Origin: CAZGSG01 sp964528095
Lineage (GTDB): Bacteria; Bacteroidota; Bacteroidia; Chitinophagales; Chitinophagaceae
Direction of reading: 5' to 3'
Assembly (NCBI GenBank): GCA_964528095.1
Contig: CAZGSG010000152.1
Coordinates: forward strand, 1 to 13,420
Length of the DNA: 13,420 bases
Below, piece after piece: positions 1 to 8,615 of the stretch. The translations under genes and the position numbers were made by a program. The notes under the pieces were generated by a model. It was given only the letters and a program-made list of their open reading frames with translations. It did no database searches and had not been told where the DNA came from. How positions within the stretch are numbered: the first letter of the stretch is position 1; every line of letters starts with the position of its first letter.

Positions 1-1291
1 GTATCGCGGCACCCACATTCTCAATATTTGAAAAAGGAAGCGCATCGTGCGGAAAACCTGCCTGTTTTCCATCTACCCTGCTGGATGAACCACTTACTAG
101 ATAGACCGTTCCCCTTCCATCTGCTTTTTTGATATAAGGACAGGAATTAGCAGATCCATCATAAAAGCCGGAAGAATTACTGAGCAGATGAACAGATTCG
201 GAAAAACTTGCTTCCAGTCCATAATGTCCCTGCATCAGTTTGGAGCGTTCATAAGAATGGCTATGTCCGCAAAGTACCAGGTCTACTCCATATCTTTCAA
301 GGATGGGAATAAAATTCTCCCTGATCTTTACCAGCTGGCTTTCCTTATCAGAATTATGTGAGCCCATGGAATAAGGCGGGTGATGCCAGTATACAATGAC
401 CCAGTCTTTATTCTTATTGGCTTCGAGATCCTGCTTTATCCATAAGACCTGGCTGCTGGTGGTATCAAACAAACGTTTTCCGTTTTCCTGTGAACCGTGT
501 GAATCCATGGAAATAAAATGGGCATTACCGATATCAAACGAATAATAGGCAGAAGTATGCGATGGTAATCCCCCGGATTCTCCCTTGGTAGGCATTGAAA
601 AATTCTGGTAATAGGCCACTTCTCCGGAACGTTGTGCTATTTCGGCGGCATAAGGTTCATCCTGGTAATCGTGATTACCCGGAGCCGGAAATAAGGGTGA
701 TTTTTTAAGCAGGTTATCTTTATAGATATTGAAAAAATGGCTTTGGTATTCCACATCCCTGCCAAATGAATAGGCATTATCTCCTAATAGGATCCATGCA
801 TTCAGCAGGTTGTTGCCCAGGTATTTCTCAAACTGGTCACGCGCGTCCCGTTGATTAACGGAAATACTTCCACAATCTCCATACACACCTACCCGGTATT
901 TATCTACTTTACCGGCATGCGGCAAAGTGGTAAAATAATTATTTGCATCTCCCTGCAATGTATCCCTGAATCCTTCTACCAGGTAATAATATTTTGTTTG
1001 TGGTAAAAGTCCTGTCAGGTTAACTACATGCTCACTGGTGCGATAATCGTTGCCAGCCAGCCTGTCCAGTTTTGCAGGATCCGTACCAAATCTCACAAAA
1101 CTTACATCTAACATATCCGTACGCCAACGCACGATCATACTATTATCGGTCGCCACCTGCAGGTAAGGGCCACGCACCAATATAGGCCGTATCCCGTACC
1201 GGTTAGCAGCTCTTGACGCGGTAGTGGTTTGTGCATTCGTTATAAAGGGCAACACTAAACCCGCAAAAAAATAAATGATCAGTTTTTTCAT
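1..1291 (-). CDS. Purple acid phosphatase-type metallophosphoesterase, secreted (3' end beyond left edge)
   Basis: The frame is open from ATG at 1291 to the left edge, giving 430 residues with the C-terminus missing. Residues 1-20 form a signal peptide (KK start, hydrophobic core, TNA|Q), so the enzyme should act in the periplasm or outside the cell. Residues about 35-123 look like the fibronectin-III-like N-terminal domain of purple acid phosphatases (RGPYLQ start, LTGLLPQTKYYYLVE strand). The catalytic domain carries all five metal motifs of that family: GDCG (138-141), GDNAY with the metal-ligand Tyr (170-174), GNHD (205-208), a YWHHPP His (303) and GHSHSYER (342-349). Members hydrolyse phosphomonoesters with a mixed-valent di-metal centre. 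It follows the other metallophosphoesterase by 18 bp, so the two are almost certainly cotranscribed. The substrate cannot be read from sequence. The start is supported by the signal peptide, and no clear Shine-Dalgarno is visible. Confidence 0.92.
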   Translation of the reverse strand, partial: MKKLIIYFFAGLVLPFITNAQTTTASRAANRYGIRPILVRGPYLQVATDNSMIVRWRTDMLDVSFVRFGTDPAKLDRLAGNDYRTSEHVVNLTGLLPQTKYYYLVEGFRDTLQGDANNYFTTLPHAGKVDKYRVGVYGDCGSISVNQRDARDQFEKYLGNNLLNAWILLGDNAYSFGRDVEYQSHFFNIYKDNLLKKSPLFPAPGNHDYQDEPYAAEIAQRSGEVAYYQNFSMPTKGESGGLPSHTSAYYSFDIGNAHFISMDSHGSQENGKRLFDTTSSQVLWIKQDLEANKNKDWVIVYWHHPPYSMGSHNSDKESQLVKIRENFIPILERYGVDLVLCGHSHSYERSKLMQGHYGLEASFSESVHLLSNSSGFYDGSANSCPYIKKADGRGTVYLVSGSSSRVDGKQAGFPHDALPFSNIENVGAAI

Positions 1292-1309
1292 AAAAAATTT
1301 GTTCTTGAA

Positions 1310-3103
1310 TTACTTAACAATAAAAGCTCCCGAATCTTTATAGTCATCACCGCTTCGCCAAATGGGTTTCCAGAATAAAGTAGATGCTTGTTTTTCCGGC
1401 AGAGTGTCCTGATCCCGGTAACCCATATTCATTCTTAAACTGCGGTCCTTTTTTACGACTGCCGTAATTGGTATCTTAAATTCAATTGCGCATACCTGTT
1501 TGTTGAGACGGGTAACGATAGAAAGGTTATTTACACTAACAGCCCCATCTCCTTTTATAACAGGGCTGGTTTCACCCGGGGCTAATTCAATGAGCTGCTG
1601 CCGGCCACTCGCGTCTTCCAAATACAGGTATACCATATCTTTTTCAACATCCTTGTTATTGGTCCATTGGTCATCCTGTAATAATGTACGTACATAAACA
1701 TGTTCCCCATCCTGCAAGACGGTAAACCGCAACCGGCAATCATTGGCACCCGACCAATACCAGGGACCATGCAGGTATTCCGGCTTGTTAATATCAACAA
1801 GGAAAGAAGTATCTGTTCCCTCTGCAAAAAAGTCAAATGATTGTTTGAGCGGTTGCACCAGGTATTTCCAGCTCAGCAGCAATTTTTTATTCGCAGGAAG
1901 TGAATAGCTTTTGTCTTTATACTCATATTCTCCCCGGAGAGTGATATTGACCGATGAAAGATAACGGAGATCGATTAACGCGCCATTTCTACCGGAGATC
2001 TCTATTGCCCGCATGATCTGTTTTCCCGGCCCAATCACCAAAGAAATACTATCCGGCTTTATTTGATATTGTTTTGTACCAGGTAGTTTGCCAGAAACAC
2101 TGAGTGGATAAGGGGTCGGGTTTTCTAACAATAATTCCGTCTTTAGCGCCTTTACTTTTTGCAGATCGCTTACTTTAGGAATAGCTGTCAGCCATTTTTC
2201 ATTGATCAGCGTTTCAGTAATCGGGTGTGTTTGCTCATTGACTATATCTTCTTTTATTATACCATCCAATTTCAGGTTTATTATTTTGGGCGCTCCTTTT
2301 GTAAGGGTAACCATCGTCAGGTGATCAAACTCCCCGAATTTTTCACCACGCAGATCACTGCCGCCCCCTGTTGAACCAAGCACAAAATGTTTATTCCCGT
2401 TTTTGACAAGGGATAAATAAGTATGGTGATGCCCGGAGAACAATGTATAATCCCGGCCTTTAAGCAAGGATTCAATTTTTTCATAGCCCTCCTGCCGGTC
2501 ACCCTTGCCCTGCCATACCGGCCGGTGCATAAAAAGAAATGTCCAGCGGACACCGGAATTTTCCTCAATCGCTTTTTTAAAATAGTTTATTTGTTGCTCC
2601 CTGATTCCGCCACGCCCGCCATCTTCTGTATTGATACACAGGAACAATACATTTTTATAAACAAAATGATAATAGGGAGAACCCAGTCTTTTCTTCCATT
2701 CATTTTCCATCATTGTATTGCCGATATCATGATTACCTGGCACATAAAAAAAAGGCATCGTCAATGGTTTGATGGCCGCGTCAAATTCATCCCATTGCCG
2801 GGCAATTTCTATGGGATCATAGGTTTTACCATCAACAAGGTCACCGACAGACAAAACCAGTTGCGGTTGTAGCAATTGCAGTTTGGCAACGGCATCCTCA
2901 AACACGCCGGCCCTTCTGCCACCCCAAAGATCAGCAATGATCGCAAACTGAAGTTTTGCCGTATCATCATTGAACAGTAGAGAAGTGGAGGACGGCCTTT
3001 GCCTGTTTTCCTGCGCTGCACAATCCACCGTACCCGCAAGAAACATGCAAAGCAGCAGTTGCAACACGATCCTTGATTTTTTTATATGCTCAGCTAATAC
3101 CAT
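1310..3103 (-). CDS. Calcineurin-like metallophosphoesterase with C-terminal CBM9/DOMON-like domain, secreted
   Basis: This 597-residue protein has an N-terminal signal region (hydrophobic stretch 11-30, possible cleavage near CAA|Q). Catalytic motifs are in order: IIADLWGG (55-62, metal Asp58), GDLVDG (87-92), GNHD (123-126), FMHRP (191-195, His193) and GHHH (224-227). The classical motif I is D-x-H; here the third position is Trp60, so one usual metal ligand is absent. From memory, a Bacteroidota subfamily also lacks this His (DRTGG-type motifs), so this may be a subfamily trait rather than decay. Residues about 300-410 look like a beta-rich linker domain. Residues about 420-597 resemble a CBM9-like/DOMON beta-sandwich (PWYWSG at 447-452, closing SGAFIVK), a fold that binds carbohydrate or other ligands. 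ATG at 3103 is preceded by AAGG about 9 nt upstream. The gene lies 84 bp after a susD gene and 18 bp before a purple acid phosphatase, suggesting a phosphoester-processing operon. The exact substrate is unknown. Confidence 0.9.
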   Translation of the reverse strand: MVLAEHIKKSRIVLQLLLCMFLAGTVDCAAQENRQRPSSTSLLFNDDTAKLQFAIIADLWGGRRAGVFEDAVAKLQLLQPQLVLSVGDLVDGKTYDPIEIARQWDEFDAAIKPLTMPFFYVPGNHDIGNTMMENEWKKRLGSPYYHFVYKNVLFLCINTEDGGRGGIREQQINYFKKAIEENSGVRWTFLFMHRPVWQGKGDRQEGYEKIESLLKGRDYTLFSGHHHTYLSLVKNGNKHFVLGSTGGGSDLRGEKFGEFDHLTMVTLTKGAPKIINLKLDGIIKEDIVNEQTHPITETLINEKWLTAIPKVSDLQKVKALKTELLLENPTPYPLSVSGKLPGTKQYQIKPDSISLVIGPGKQIMRAIEISGRNGALIDLRYLSSVNITLRGEYEYKDKSYSLPANKKLLLSWKYLVQPLKQSFDFFAEGTDTSFLVDINKPEYLHGPWYWSGANDCRLRFTVLQDGEHVYVRTLLQDDQWTNNKDVEKDMVYLYLEDASGRQQLIELAPGETSPVIKGDGAVSVNNLSIVTRLNKQVCAIEFKIPITAVVKKDRSLRMNMGYRDQDTLPEKQASTLFWKPIWRSGDDYKDSGAFIVK

Positions 3104-3138
3104 CAGAAACCTTATAAAATGCTACTTACTATAAAAGC

Positions 3139-3174
3139 AAATAGTCCACGCAACGTTTGTTGCATGGACTATTT
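3139..3174 (-). terminator. Hairpin after susD: partial terminator or attenuator
   Basis: On the minus-strand RNA, 3174-3159 pairs with 3154-3139 in an uninterrupted 16-bp stem, with one U·G wobble, around an AAAC loop. It is followed by UUUGCUUUU. The same DNA read on the plus strand has a C/A mismatch instead of the wobble, so the structure fits minus-strand transcription better. It starts 13 nt after the susD stop and sits before the two phosphatase genes. It may lower phosphatase expression relative to SusCD, or protect the susCD mRNA 3' end. The interrupted U tract makes full termination uncertain. Confidence 0.65.
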
Positions 3175-3187
3175 AAAAAATCTTCTA

Positions 3188-4741
3188 TTATGGTTTATCC
3201 CACCATACTCTTGTTGAAGTCAGATCAGGCCCCTGGCGTTGAAATACTTCCTGAACATTAGGGTTAGACGCTATTTCCTGTGCCATATAAGTCATACGGC
3301 GAGGCATCACAGCACCCAGGTTTCCCGGCTGAACTGTTGCAGGCAACAATGACTCATATACCTTCGGATAACCGCTGCGGCGCATATTGGCAAATGTTTC
3401 ATACCAGTTAAAGAAAGTCTCTATCCAATACTGGGTATTGATCAATCGCAAAGCATCTTCCGTAGTGGCAGGCGTATAGGGATTTTGTGTGAGATAATCA
3501 TTCATTTTAGTAGCAGTGATCACCCCTTCTGTACCATATACCTTCAGTTGGTCCATCGCGGCTTTCACACCATTATCATAATAAGTTTTGGCAGTGCCTG
3601 TTGTGATGATATCACGAGCGCGGCACTCTGCCAGCTGAAGCTGTACCTGCGCATAACTTAGGTGGATAAATGGAGCATCGTAACGACCAAAAGTAGCATT
3701 GTTTGCAACAGAATACTTGAGACGGTCAGCAGAAGAAATACTGCTGTAAGGCGCGTCATCTGACCTGTCTCCAAAAGCCGGCCATCCTTTTTGTACAGCC
3801 GGATCCTTACTGCCAGGCGTATAGGTGGTTCTCGAAGCTGGCAACATTGCAAAAACAGGAAGTCTCGGATCGTTGGTGCTTTTAAGCTGGTTCACAAAAG
3901 CAGAAGTAAGCCTGTAATTATCCGGGTAGCGCACAAATATATGTGGCTGACCATTGGATGTTGGATTGGTAGTGCCGCCCGTAGACGAATTAGCAAGATA
4001 CTTTACTAAAAAATTGTCATCAGTCGATTGCATTACACCACCCGCAATAGCTTTGTCGATCCATTTCTTGCCGTTTACCGCATCCGCTTTCATAATACGC
4101 AGTCCTAAACGTAACATCAGGCTGTATGCAAATCTTTTCCATTTTATAATATCGCCTTTGTATACGATATCAGATGTAACAGGTTTTAGTTTGCTATCGT
4201 TAAATCCAGCGGCAGCTTCATCCAGTTCCTTGAACATATCTTCATAGATCTTCTGTTGTGGGTCATACCTGGGTACCAGTATCTGTTCTGAATAGCCTTT
4301 TCCTGCATCGAAATAAGGAACATCACCATACAGATCGGTGAGTTGGTGAGCCAGGAACACTTTCAAAATGCGGCCTATCTGCACATAATTGATCCGCTCA
4401 GGATCCTTTTGAGACCGCTCGATAAAGTCTACTACATTTCGCACCGGGTTTGGATATGCCCATTCAAAATGATAGCCATGGTAACCGCCTGGCGTAGTAA
4501 TAGCAGCATAGGTTTTCCGGTTAGTAACCTGCACTACGAATGCCGCGGCAAAATCGCCCATGCAGTAATAAGTGTTATCAAGCAGGGCGAGTTCAATATC
4601 GGGGAGCACATAATCCAGGTTGGGTGTTGATACAAAATCAACACTCGTATTGATTTTTTCGAACCCTTTATCGCAGGACATGAATGTCACCGACAGGAAT
4701 GCAAACAGGCAAAAATAGAATTTGACCAGTTTCTTTTTCAT
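3188..4741 (-). CDS. SusD-like_2 family (SusD/RagB) outer-membrane lipoprotein
   Basis: This 517-residue protein starts with a lipoprotein signal (KKK, hydrophobic core, TFMSC; lipidated Cys23). The lipobox is slightly atypical, with Phe and Met at -3/-2. The body matches the divergent SusD-like_2 type (PF12771/PF12741-like) rather than classical SusD. It has LTDLYGDVPY (134-143), DIVYKGDIIKWKRFAYSL (191-208), a late WYETFANMRRSGYP region (about 446-459), PRRMTY (480-485) and the closing TRVWWDKP. Such proteins form the surface lid on a SusC transporter and capture substrate before TonB-driven import. The partner susC ends 30 bp upstream (spacer 4742-4771), the usual susC-susD order and spacing. 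Two secreted phosphatases follow, so the bound ligand may be a phosphorylated compound or the product of its cleavage; this is inference from context. ATG at 4741 is the only start giving a proper lipoprotein signal. Confidence 0.93.
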   Translation of the reverse strand: MKKKLVKFYFCLFAFLSVTFMSCDKGFEKINTSVDFVSTPNLDYVLPDIELALLDNTYYCMGDFAAAFVVQVTNRKTYAAITTPGGYHGYHFEWAYPNPVRNVVDFIERSQKDPERINYVQIGRILKVFLAHQLTDLYGDVPYFDAGKGYSEQILVPRYDPQQKIYEDMFKELDEAAAGFNDSKLKPVTSDIVYKGDIIKWKRFAYSLMLRLGLRIMKADAVNGKKWIDKAIAGGVMQSTDDNFLVKYLANSSTGGTTNPTSNGQPHIFVRYPDNYRLTSAFVNQLKSTNDPRLPVFAMLPASRTTYTPGSKDPAVQKGWPAFGDRSDDAPYSSISSADRLKYSVANNATFGRYDAPFIHLSYAQVQLQLAECRARDIITTGTAKTYYDNGVKAAMDQLKVYGTEGVITATKMNDYLTQNPYTPATTEDALRLINTQYWIETFFNWYETFANMRRSGYPKVYESLLPATVQPGNLGAVMPRRMTYMAQEIASNPNVQEVFQRQGPDLTSTRVWWDKP

Positions 4742-4771
4742 ATACTTTTAGTTTTAGCTTAATGATTGATT

Positions 4772-7700
4772 TTAGAGACCCAACCGGATTGTAACACCAT
4801 AATTCCTAGTAGTTGGATATACCATCCGCTCAATACCTTGCGCATTTCCGCTTGATATGCTGCTCTCCGGATCCACATTTTCTGTTTTGCTATGCAAAGT
4901 GGCCAGGTTTCTTGCTACGAATGATACAGAGCCGCTGTTTGCTCCAATCCTGCCCAGAAATTTCTTGGGCAAACGATAAGCAAGGGATACTTCTCTCAGT
5001 TTCACAAAGCTGGCATCATACATAAAATGTTCAGCGATATGTGATATCTGTTGATAATAACCAGAAATGCTACCACTACCCGCGGGTGGATTCTGCGTAG
5101 TTCTGCCTGGAATCTGCACGGCATTCTTATTACCATTTATATCAACTCCCTCTCCTATCAACCCATCTTCCCTTCCCACCAGCGTAGCCATATGGCGACC
5201 ATTACTGTAGGCAATGGCGTTGGTTTCTGAATAAATGGAAGCGCCGAACTTCGCGTCGATCAATGTATAAAGAGAAAAATTCTTATAAGTGAATGTATTT
5301 CCCAAACCGGCTATTTTATCAAACATACCATTGCCGAGGTATTCATTCTTCGTAGTGTATGTAGGATAACCTCTGCTGTCGTACACGATACTTCCGGCCG
5401 CGTCGCGAACATATTTATAACCATAGATGCCACCATAACGCATGCCTTCTTCAAGCTGAATAATAGCTTCCCCGCTCTTGGCTGATGCCAGCAAGATGGG
5501 AGGCCCGTCACCATTATCTCCGAGCGCTATTACTTTATTATCATTCTTGGAGAAAGTTAGCGTAGTATTCCAGCTAAAATTTTTCAATTTTAATGGTGTC
5601 GCCCTCAGTAATAACTCCACACCACGATTACGCAGTTGACCAACGTTAAGGATGGCTGTTCTGTAACCAGTGCTATAAGACACAGCAGTTCTTACGATAT
5701 CGTCTTTTGTTTCCCTGTTATAATACCCCAGGTCAAAACCTAACCGGCTATTAAGAAAATCCATCTCCAGGCCAAATTCATAGTCAGTTGAAAGAAGAGG
5801 TTTAAGGTATTGATTAGGGATATTGGTGGTGCCGATATATTGAAGCGGCAGGTTGTTATAACTTACCTGTGTTAACGTGTAGGTAAGATCTAACTGGTAA
5901 GGATCAGTATCGCCGCTAACCTGTGCTGTTGATGCCCTGAATTTTCCATAATTAATAAATGAAGGAAGTTTCAATGCATCAGAGAAAACAAAAGAAAGTG
6001 AAGCGGCTGGATAGAACAGGTTGTTGTTCGACATAGGAAGTGAAGAGAACCAATCATTTCTTCCAGTGAGCGTCAGATACAGGTATTTATTATAAGAAAG
6101 TTCCAGGCTTCCAAAAACTGAATTAGTACGCTGTTCACTTCTGCTTGTTGTCGGCAGTTTAGTAGCCAGGTTGTTGAAGGTATACACACCGGGAACAATA
6201 AAGCTGTTACCTGAAGTATTCACTTCATCCCTGTTCCTGTTTAACCGGTTCACACCTCCAAAGGCATTCACCCCGAACTTTCCGATTTTAAGCTGGTCCA
6301 GGCCAACAATGAATTCAACGTTCTCTACCAGGCTTTTTATTTCCCGCTCATCAAACTGACCTAATGGATAGCTGGAGAACTGGTTGCCTTCGGGCACATA
6401 GCGCTGCCGGTAAGAACTGTAAAAATCCCTGGTGATACGTCCCCTGGCATATAACCAGTCCGTGATATCGTATTGTAAACTGATCGACCCGGTTGTACGG
6501 TCTTTTTTATCTGTTTGTTTGATCTTATTAACCACATAATACGGATTGGAAATGCTATTGGCATAGCTGAACTCCGATCCATCAGGATTATAACCTGGCT
6601 TGAGTGTTTCTATATCAATACTGCCCGGCATATATATCAACGAGTAAAACAGGTTCGATACATTACCACCGATGAAGGGTCTGTTCTTGGCTGTCTCCAG
6701 GTTATAGTTCAGTACTACATCCACATTGAGTTTGCCAAAATGCGAAGATGTTTTTGTATTGAGAATAGTACGATTATAACTTGACTTAGGTACGATATCG
6801 CTGTTGGTCAGGTTTGATAAAGAAACCCTGTATGTATGTTTTTCTGTACTGCCCGATAATGACACCGTATTGGTCAATGTGCTACCTGTATTAAAGAAAC
6901 GTTCATAATTATCTTTTACAGGGCTGAAAGGTCTTGTTACTCCATCAAATTGTAATGATGGGCGGCCATCCATGATCGATCCCCAGCTGGAAGAGCTATA
7001 TGCTTCTGCAGGTGTAGCGGGAGGCTGATCGTCTGTACCGCTCTGCCCATATATATACTGGAAATTAGTAGGGTTGATGAGTTTGTCCATCATCAGCGAA
7101 GAACTGATATCAATATTCATTTTGCCCTTGCTGGCTTTACCGCTTTTGGTAGTGACCAGGATAACTCCGTTGGAGGCCAATGAACCATATAAAGCCGCAG
7201 CCGCATTGCCTTTCAATACACTGATAGATTCTACATCATCCGGGTTGATACCACCAAGACCATCACCATAATCCACACCACCTTCGGCAGCATTGGAAGC
7301 CATTCCACCTAAACCCGTAGAACTGATCGGTATACCATCTATTACCCAGAGCGGTTGGTTATTGCCCGTCAATGAAGAAGCGCCCCTGATGACGATCCGT
7401 TTTGAACCAGCCACACCATTTGCAATATTACCAACGTCGATACCCGCGACCTTACCTGATAATGCACTGATAACGCTGGGCGTCTGCACAGTGCTCACCT
7501 GGCTGCCGTCAATGGTGGAAATACCATATCCCAGGCTTTTTACATTCCGTTTAATGTTTAGCGCAGTCACAACCACCCCTTCCAGTTCTTTATTACCTTC
7601 AGTCATTTGTACATTAATAGCTTTGGTGCCAGTAACAGGTATTTCCTGGGATACCATGCCTACATAAGAGAACACCAGTACCGGGTTTTTAATACCAGTA

Positions 7701-7909
7701 ACAGCAATAGTATAGTTTCCGGATGTATTGGTACTCGTGCTGATCCCGGTACCTTTTAAGTTAATGCTCACGCCGGATAAAGGGCTGCCGGTTATATCAG
7801 TTACCACCCCTGAAATGGGCCCTGATTCCGTTTGAGCGCCGGAGGAAAATGCCACGAAGGTGGAAAGCAGTACCACCAGCATTTTCAAAAAAGTTGTCGC
7901 TAATCTCAT
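4772..7909 (-). CDS. SusC/RagA family TonB-dependent outer-membrane transporter
   Basis: The protein has 1045 residues from ATG at 7909. An in-frame TTG at 7957 would add 16 residues, but ATG places a clean signal peptide first (residues 1-25, FSSGA|Q). Residues about 32-103 form a carboxypeptidase-regulatory-like beta domain (ISGVVTD ... SGNYTI ... VFSYVGM). EGVVVTALNIK (110-120) is the usual lead into the plug. The plug ends with the SusC/RagA signature at about 221-257 (INPDDVESISVLKG, ALYGSLASNGVILVTTK). The rest is a 22-strand-type barrel with a typical LYLTLTGRNDWFSSLP segment. There is no room for an N-terminal STN signalling domain, so it is a plain importer rather than a sigma-regulator transducer. 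It ends in RLGL; most relatives end in Phe. It heads a unit with a SusD-like lipoprotein and two phosphatases. The family imports oligomers or organic complexes using TonB energy; the substrate here is unknown. Confidence 0.95.
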   Translation of the reverse strand: MRLATTFLKMLVVLLSTFVAFSSGAQTESGPISGVVTDITGSPLSGVSINLKGTGISTSTNTSGNYTIAVTGIKNPVLVFSYVGMVSQEIPVTGTKAINVQMTEGNKELEGVVVTALNIKRNVKSLGYGISTIDGSQVSTVQTPSVISALSGKVAGIDVGNIANGVAGSKRIVIRGASSLTGNNQPLWVIDGIPISSTGLGGMASNAAEGGVDYGDGLGGINPDDVESISVLKGNAAAALYGSLASNGVILVTTKSGKASKGKMNIDISSSLMMDKLINPTNFQYIYGQSGTDDQPPATPAEAYSSSSWGSIMDGRPSLQFDGVTRPFSPVKDNYERFFNTGSTLTNTVSLSGSTEKHTYRVSLSNLTNSDIVPKSSYNRTILNTKTSSHFGKLNVDVVLNYNLETAKNRPFIGGNVSNLFYSLIYMPGSIDIETLKPGYNPDGSEFSYANSISNPYYVVNKIKQTDKKDRTTGSISLQYDITDWLYARGRITRDFYSSYRQRYVPEGNQFSSYPLGQFDEREIKSLVENVEFIVGLDQLKIGKFGVNAFGGVNRLNRNRDEVNTSGNSFIVPGVYTFNNLATKLPTTSRSEQRTNSVFGSLELSYNKYLYLTLTGRNDWFSSLPMSNNNLFYPAASLSFVFSDALKLPSFINYGKFRASTAQVSGDTDPYQLDLTYTLTQVSYNNLPLQYIGTTNIPNQYLKPLLSTDYEFGLEMDFLNSRLGFDLGYYNRETKDDIVRTAVSYSTGYRTAILNVGQLRNRGVELLLRATPLKLKNFSWNTTLTFSKNDNKVIALGDNGDGPPILLASAKSGEAIIQLEEGMRYGGIYGYKYVRDAAGSIVYDSRGYPTYTTKNEYLGNGMFDKIAGLGNTFTYKNFSLYTLIDAKFGASIYSETNAIAYSNGRHMATLVGREDGLIGEGVDINGNKNAVQIPGRTTQNPPAGSGSISGYYQQISHIAEHFMYDASFVKLREVSLAYRLPKKFLGRIGANSGSVSFVARNLATLHSKTENVDPESSISSGNAQGIERMVYPTTRNYGVTIRLGL

Positions 7910-7991
7910 TAGTAATTTGTTTTTGTTGGTTAAATGTAGACCTACCCCAAACCTCAAATCTCTGTTTATTCGTCGATTTTGTATACTTTTT

Positions 7992-8069
7992 TAACAGTCA
8001 TTACCCATAATACATGGCAATAATCAAAAAATTTCAAACTAAAATGTACACTATATTAATTGACTGTTA
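7992..8069. promoter_or_regulatory. 9-bp inverted repeat pair upstream of susC
   Basis: TAACAGTCA at 7992-8000 is repeated in inverted orientation as TGACTGTTA at 8061-8069, with 60 bp between. The pair lies 83-160 bp upstream of the susC start codon, where a regulator-binding site would be expected. A 60-bp spacing is too wide for one dimer site but could suit two half-sites or a looped complex. A chance match of this length is possible in AT-rich DNA. Confidence 0.25.
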
Positions 8070-8574
8070 CCATAATCTTAAGAACCCGGATAGAAGCGCA
8101 TTGAAAATATCCAATGGCATTGAGTACAATCAGGTATTCAATAGAGATTGCTAAAAAAATTATCAGGTACAATCATTCAACGGATGCTTGAATTAAGTAA
8201 ACCCTGAATTTTCATGTAAATAATAAGGCTTATAAGAAGTGTTGATAAGGATTTCCGTTATGGTTTGCAATGATTAGATCTATATAATATAGCCAAATCA
8301 TAATCCGGCTGGGAGATACCTGGACAAAAACTTAAATGGCAAGATCGACATTAAAACATAAGAAAAAAAACGAAGATTATATGTAAAATAACTTTTATGC
8401 AAACTCTTATTTCGTGCGCCGCAAAGAACCGGGAGCATGTGATGGAATATTGGTTCCCTTTCAGAAAGATCATACAGAACCTATAAAAACTTGTAGGACA
8501 TTTTTCCTGCAGGAAGTTTGCTCAAAGATCTTTTTTACACGGAGCCACAGAAAATAAATAATCATTCATCTATT

Positions 8575-8586
8575 AAGTGATCACTT
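8575..8586. promoter_or_regulatory. 12-bp perfect palindrome
   Basis: AAGTGATCACTT is a perfect dyad in AT-rich DNA about 30 bp left of the orphan hairpin. Such a site can bind a dimeric regulator, but nothing around it identifies one, and it lies about 670 bp from the nearest downstream start codon. Confidence 0.2.
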
Positions 8587-8615
8587 TATACTGAATATTG
8601 TTTTAGCAGGTCTTC

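Noticed and set aside
2423..2872. 149-codon plus-strand frame
   Set aside because: It lies wholly antisense to the metallophosphoesterase catalytic domain and has no recognisable features; the minus-strand gene explains the sequence.
7910..7957. Longer susC reading frame starting with TTG at 7957
   Set aside because: The added 16 residues are not signal-like, while ATG at 7909 gives a proper signal peptide at once.
7931..7958. Bacteroidota promoter for susC: TACATTTA on the minus strand with TTTG upstream
   Set aside because: The -7 box has a mismatch (A for G), the spacing to TTTG is 16 bp rather than about 19-21, and the resulting leader would be only about 15-20 nt.
7992..8010. Classical Pho box upstream of the phosphatase-linked susC
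   Set aside because: CAGTCAT resembles CTGTCAT with one mismatch, but the required second repeat 11 bp away is absent.
8504..8515. 12-bp palindrome TTCCTGCAGGAA
   Set aside because: It is a short isolated dyad with no flanking repeats, T tract or nearby start codon to give it meaning.
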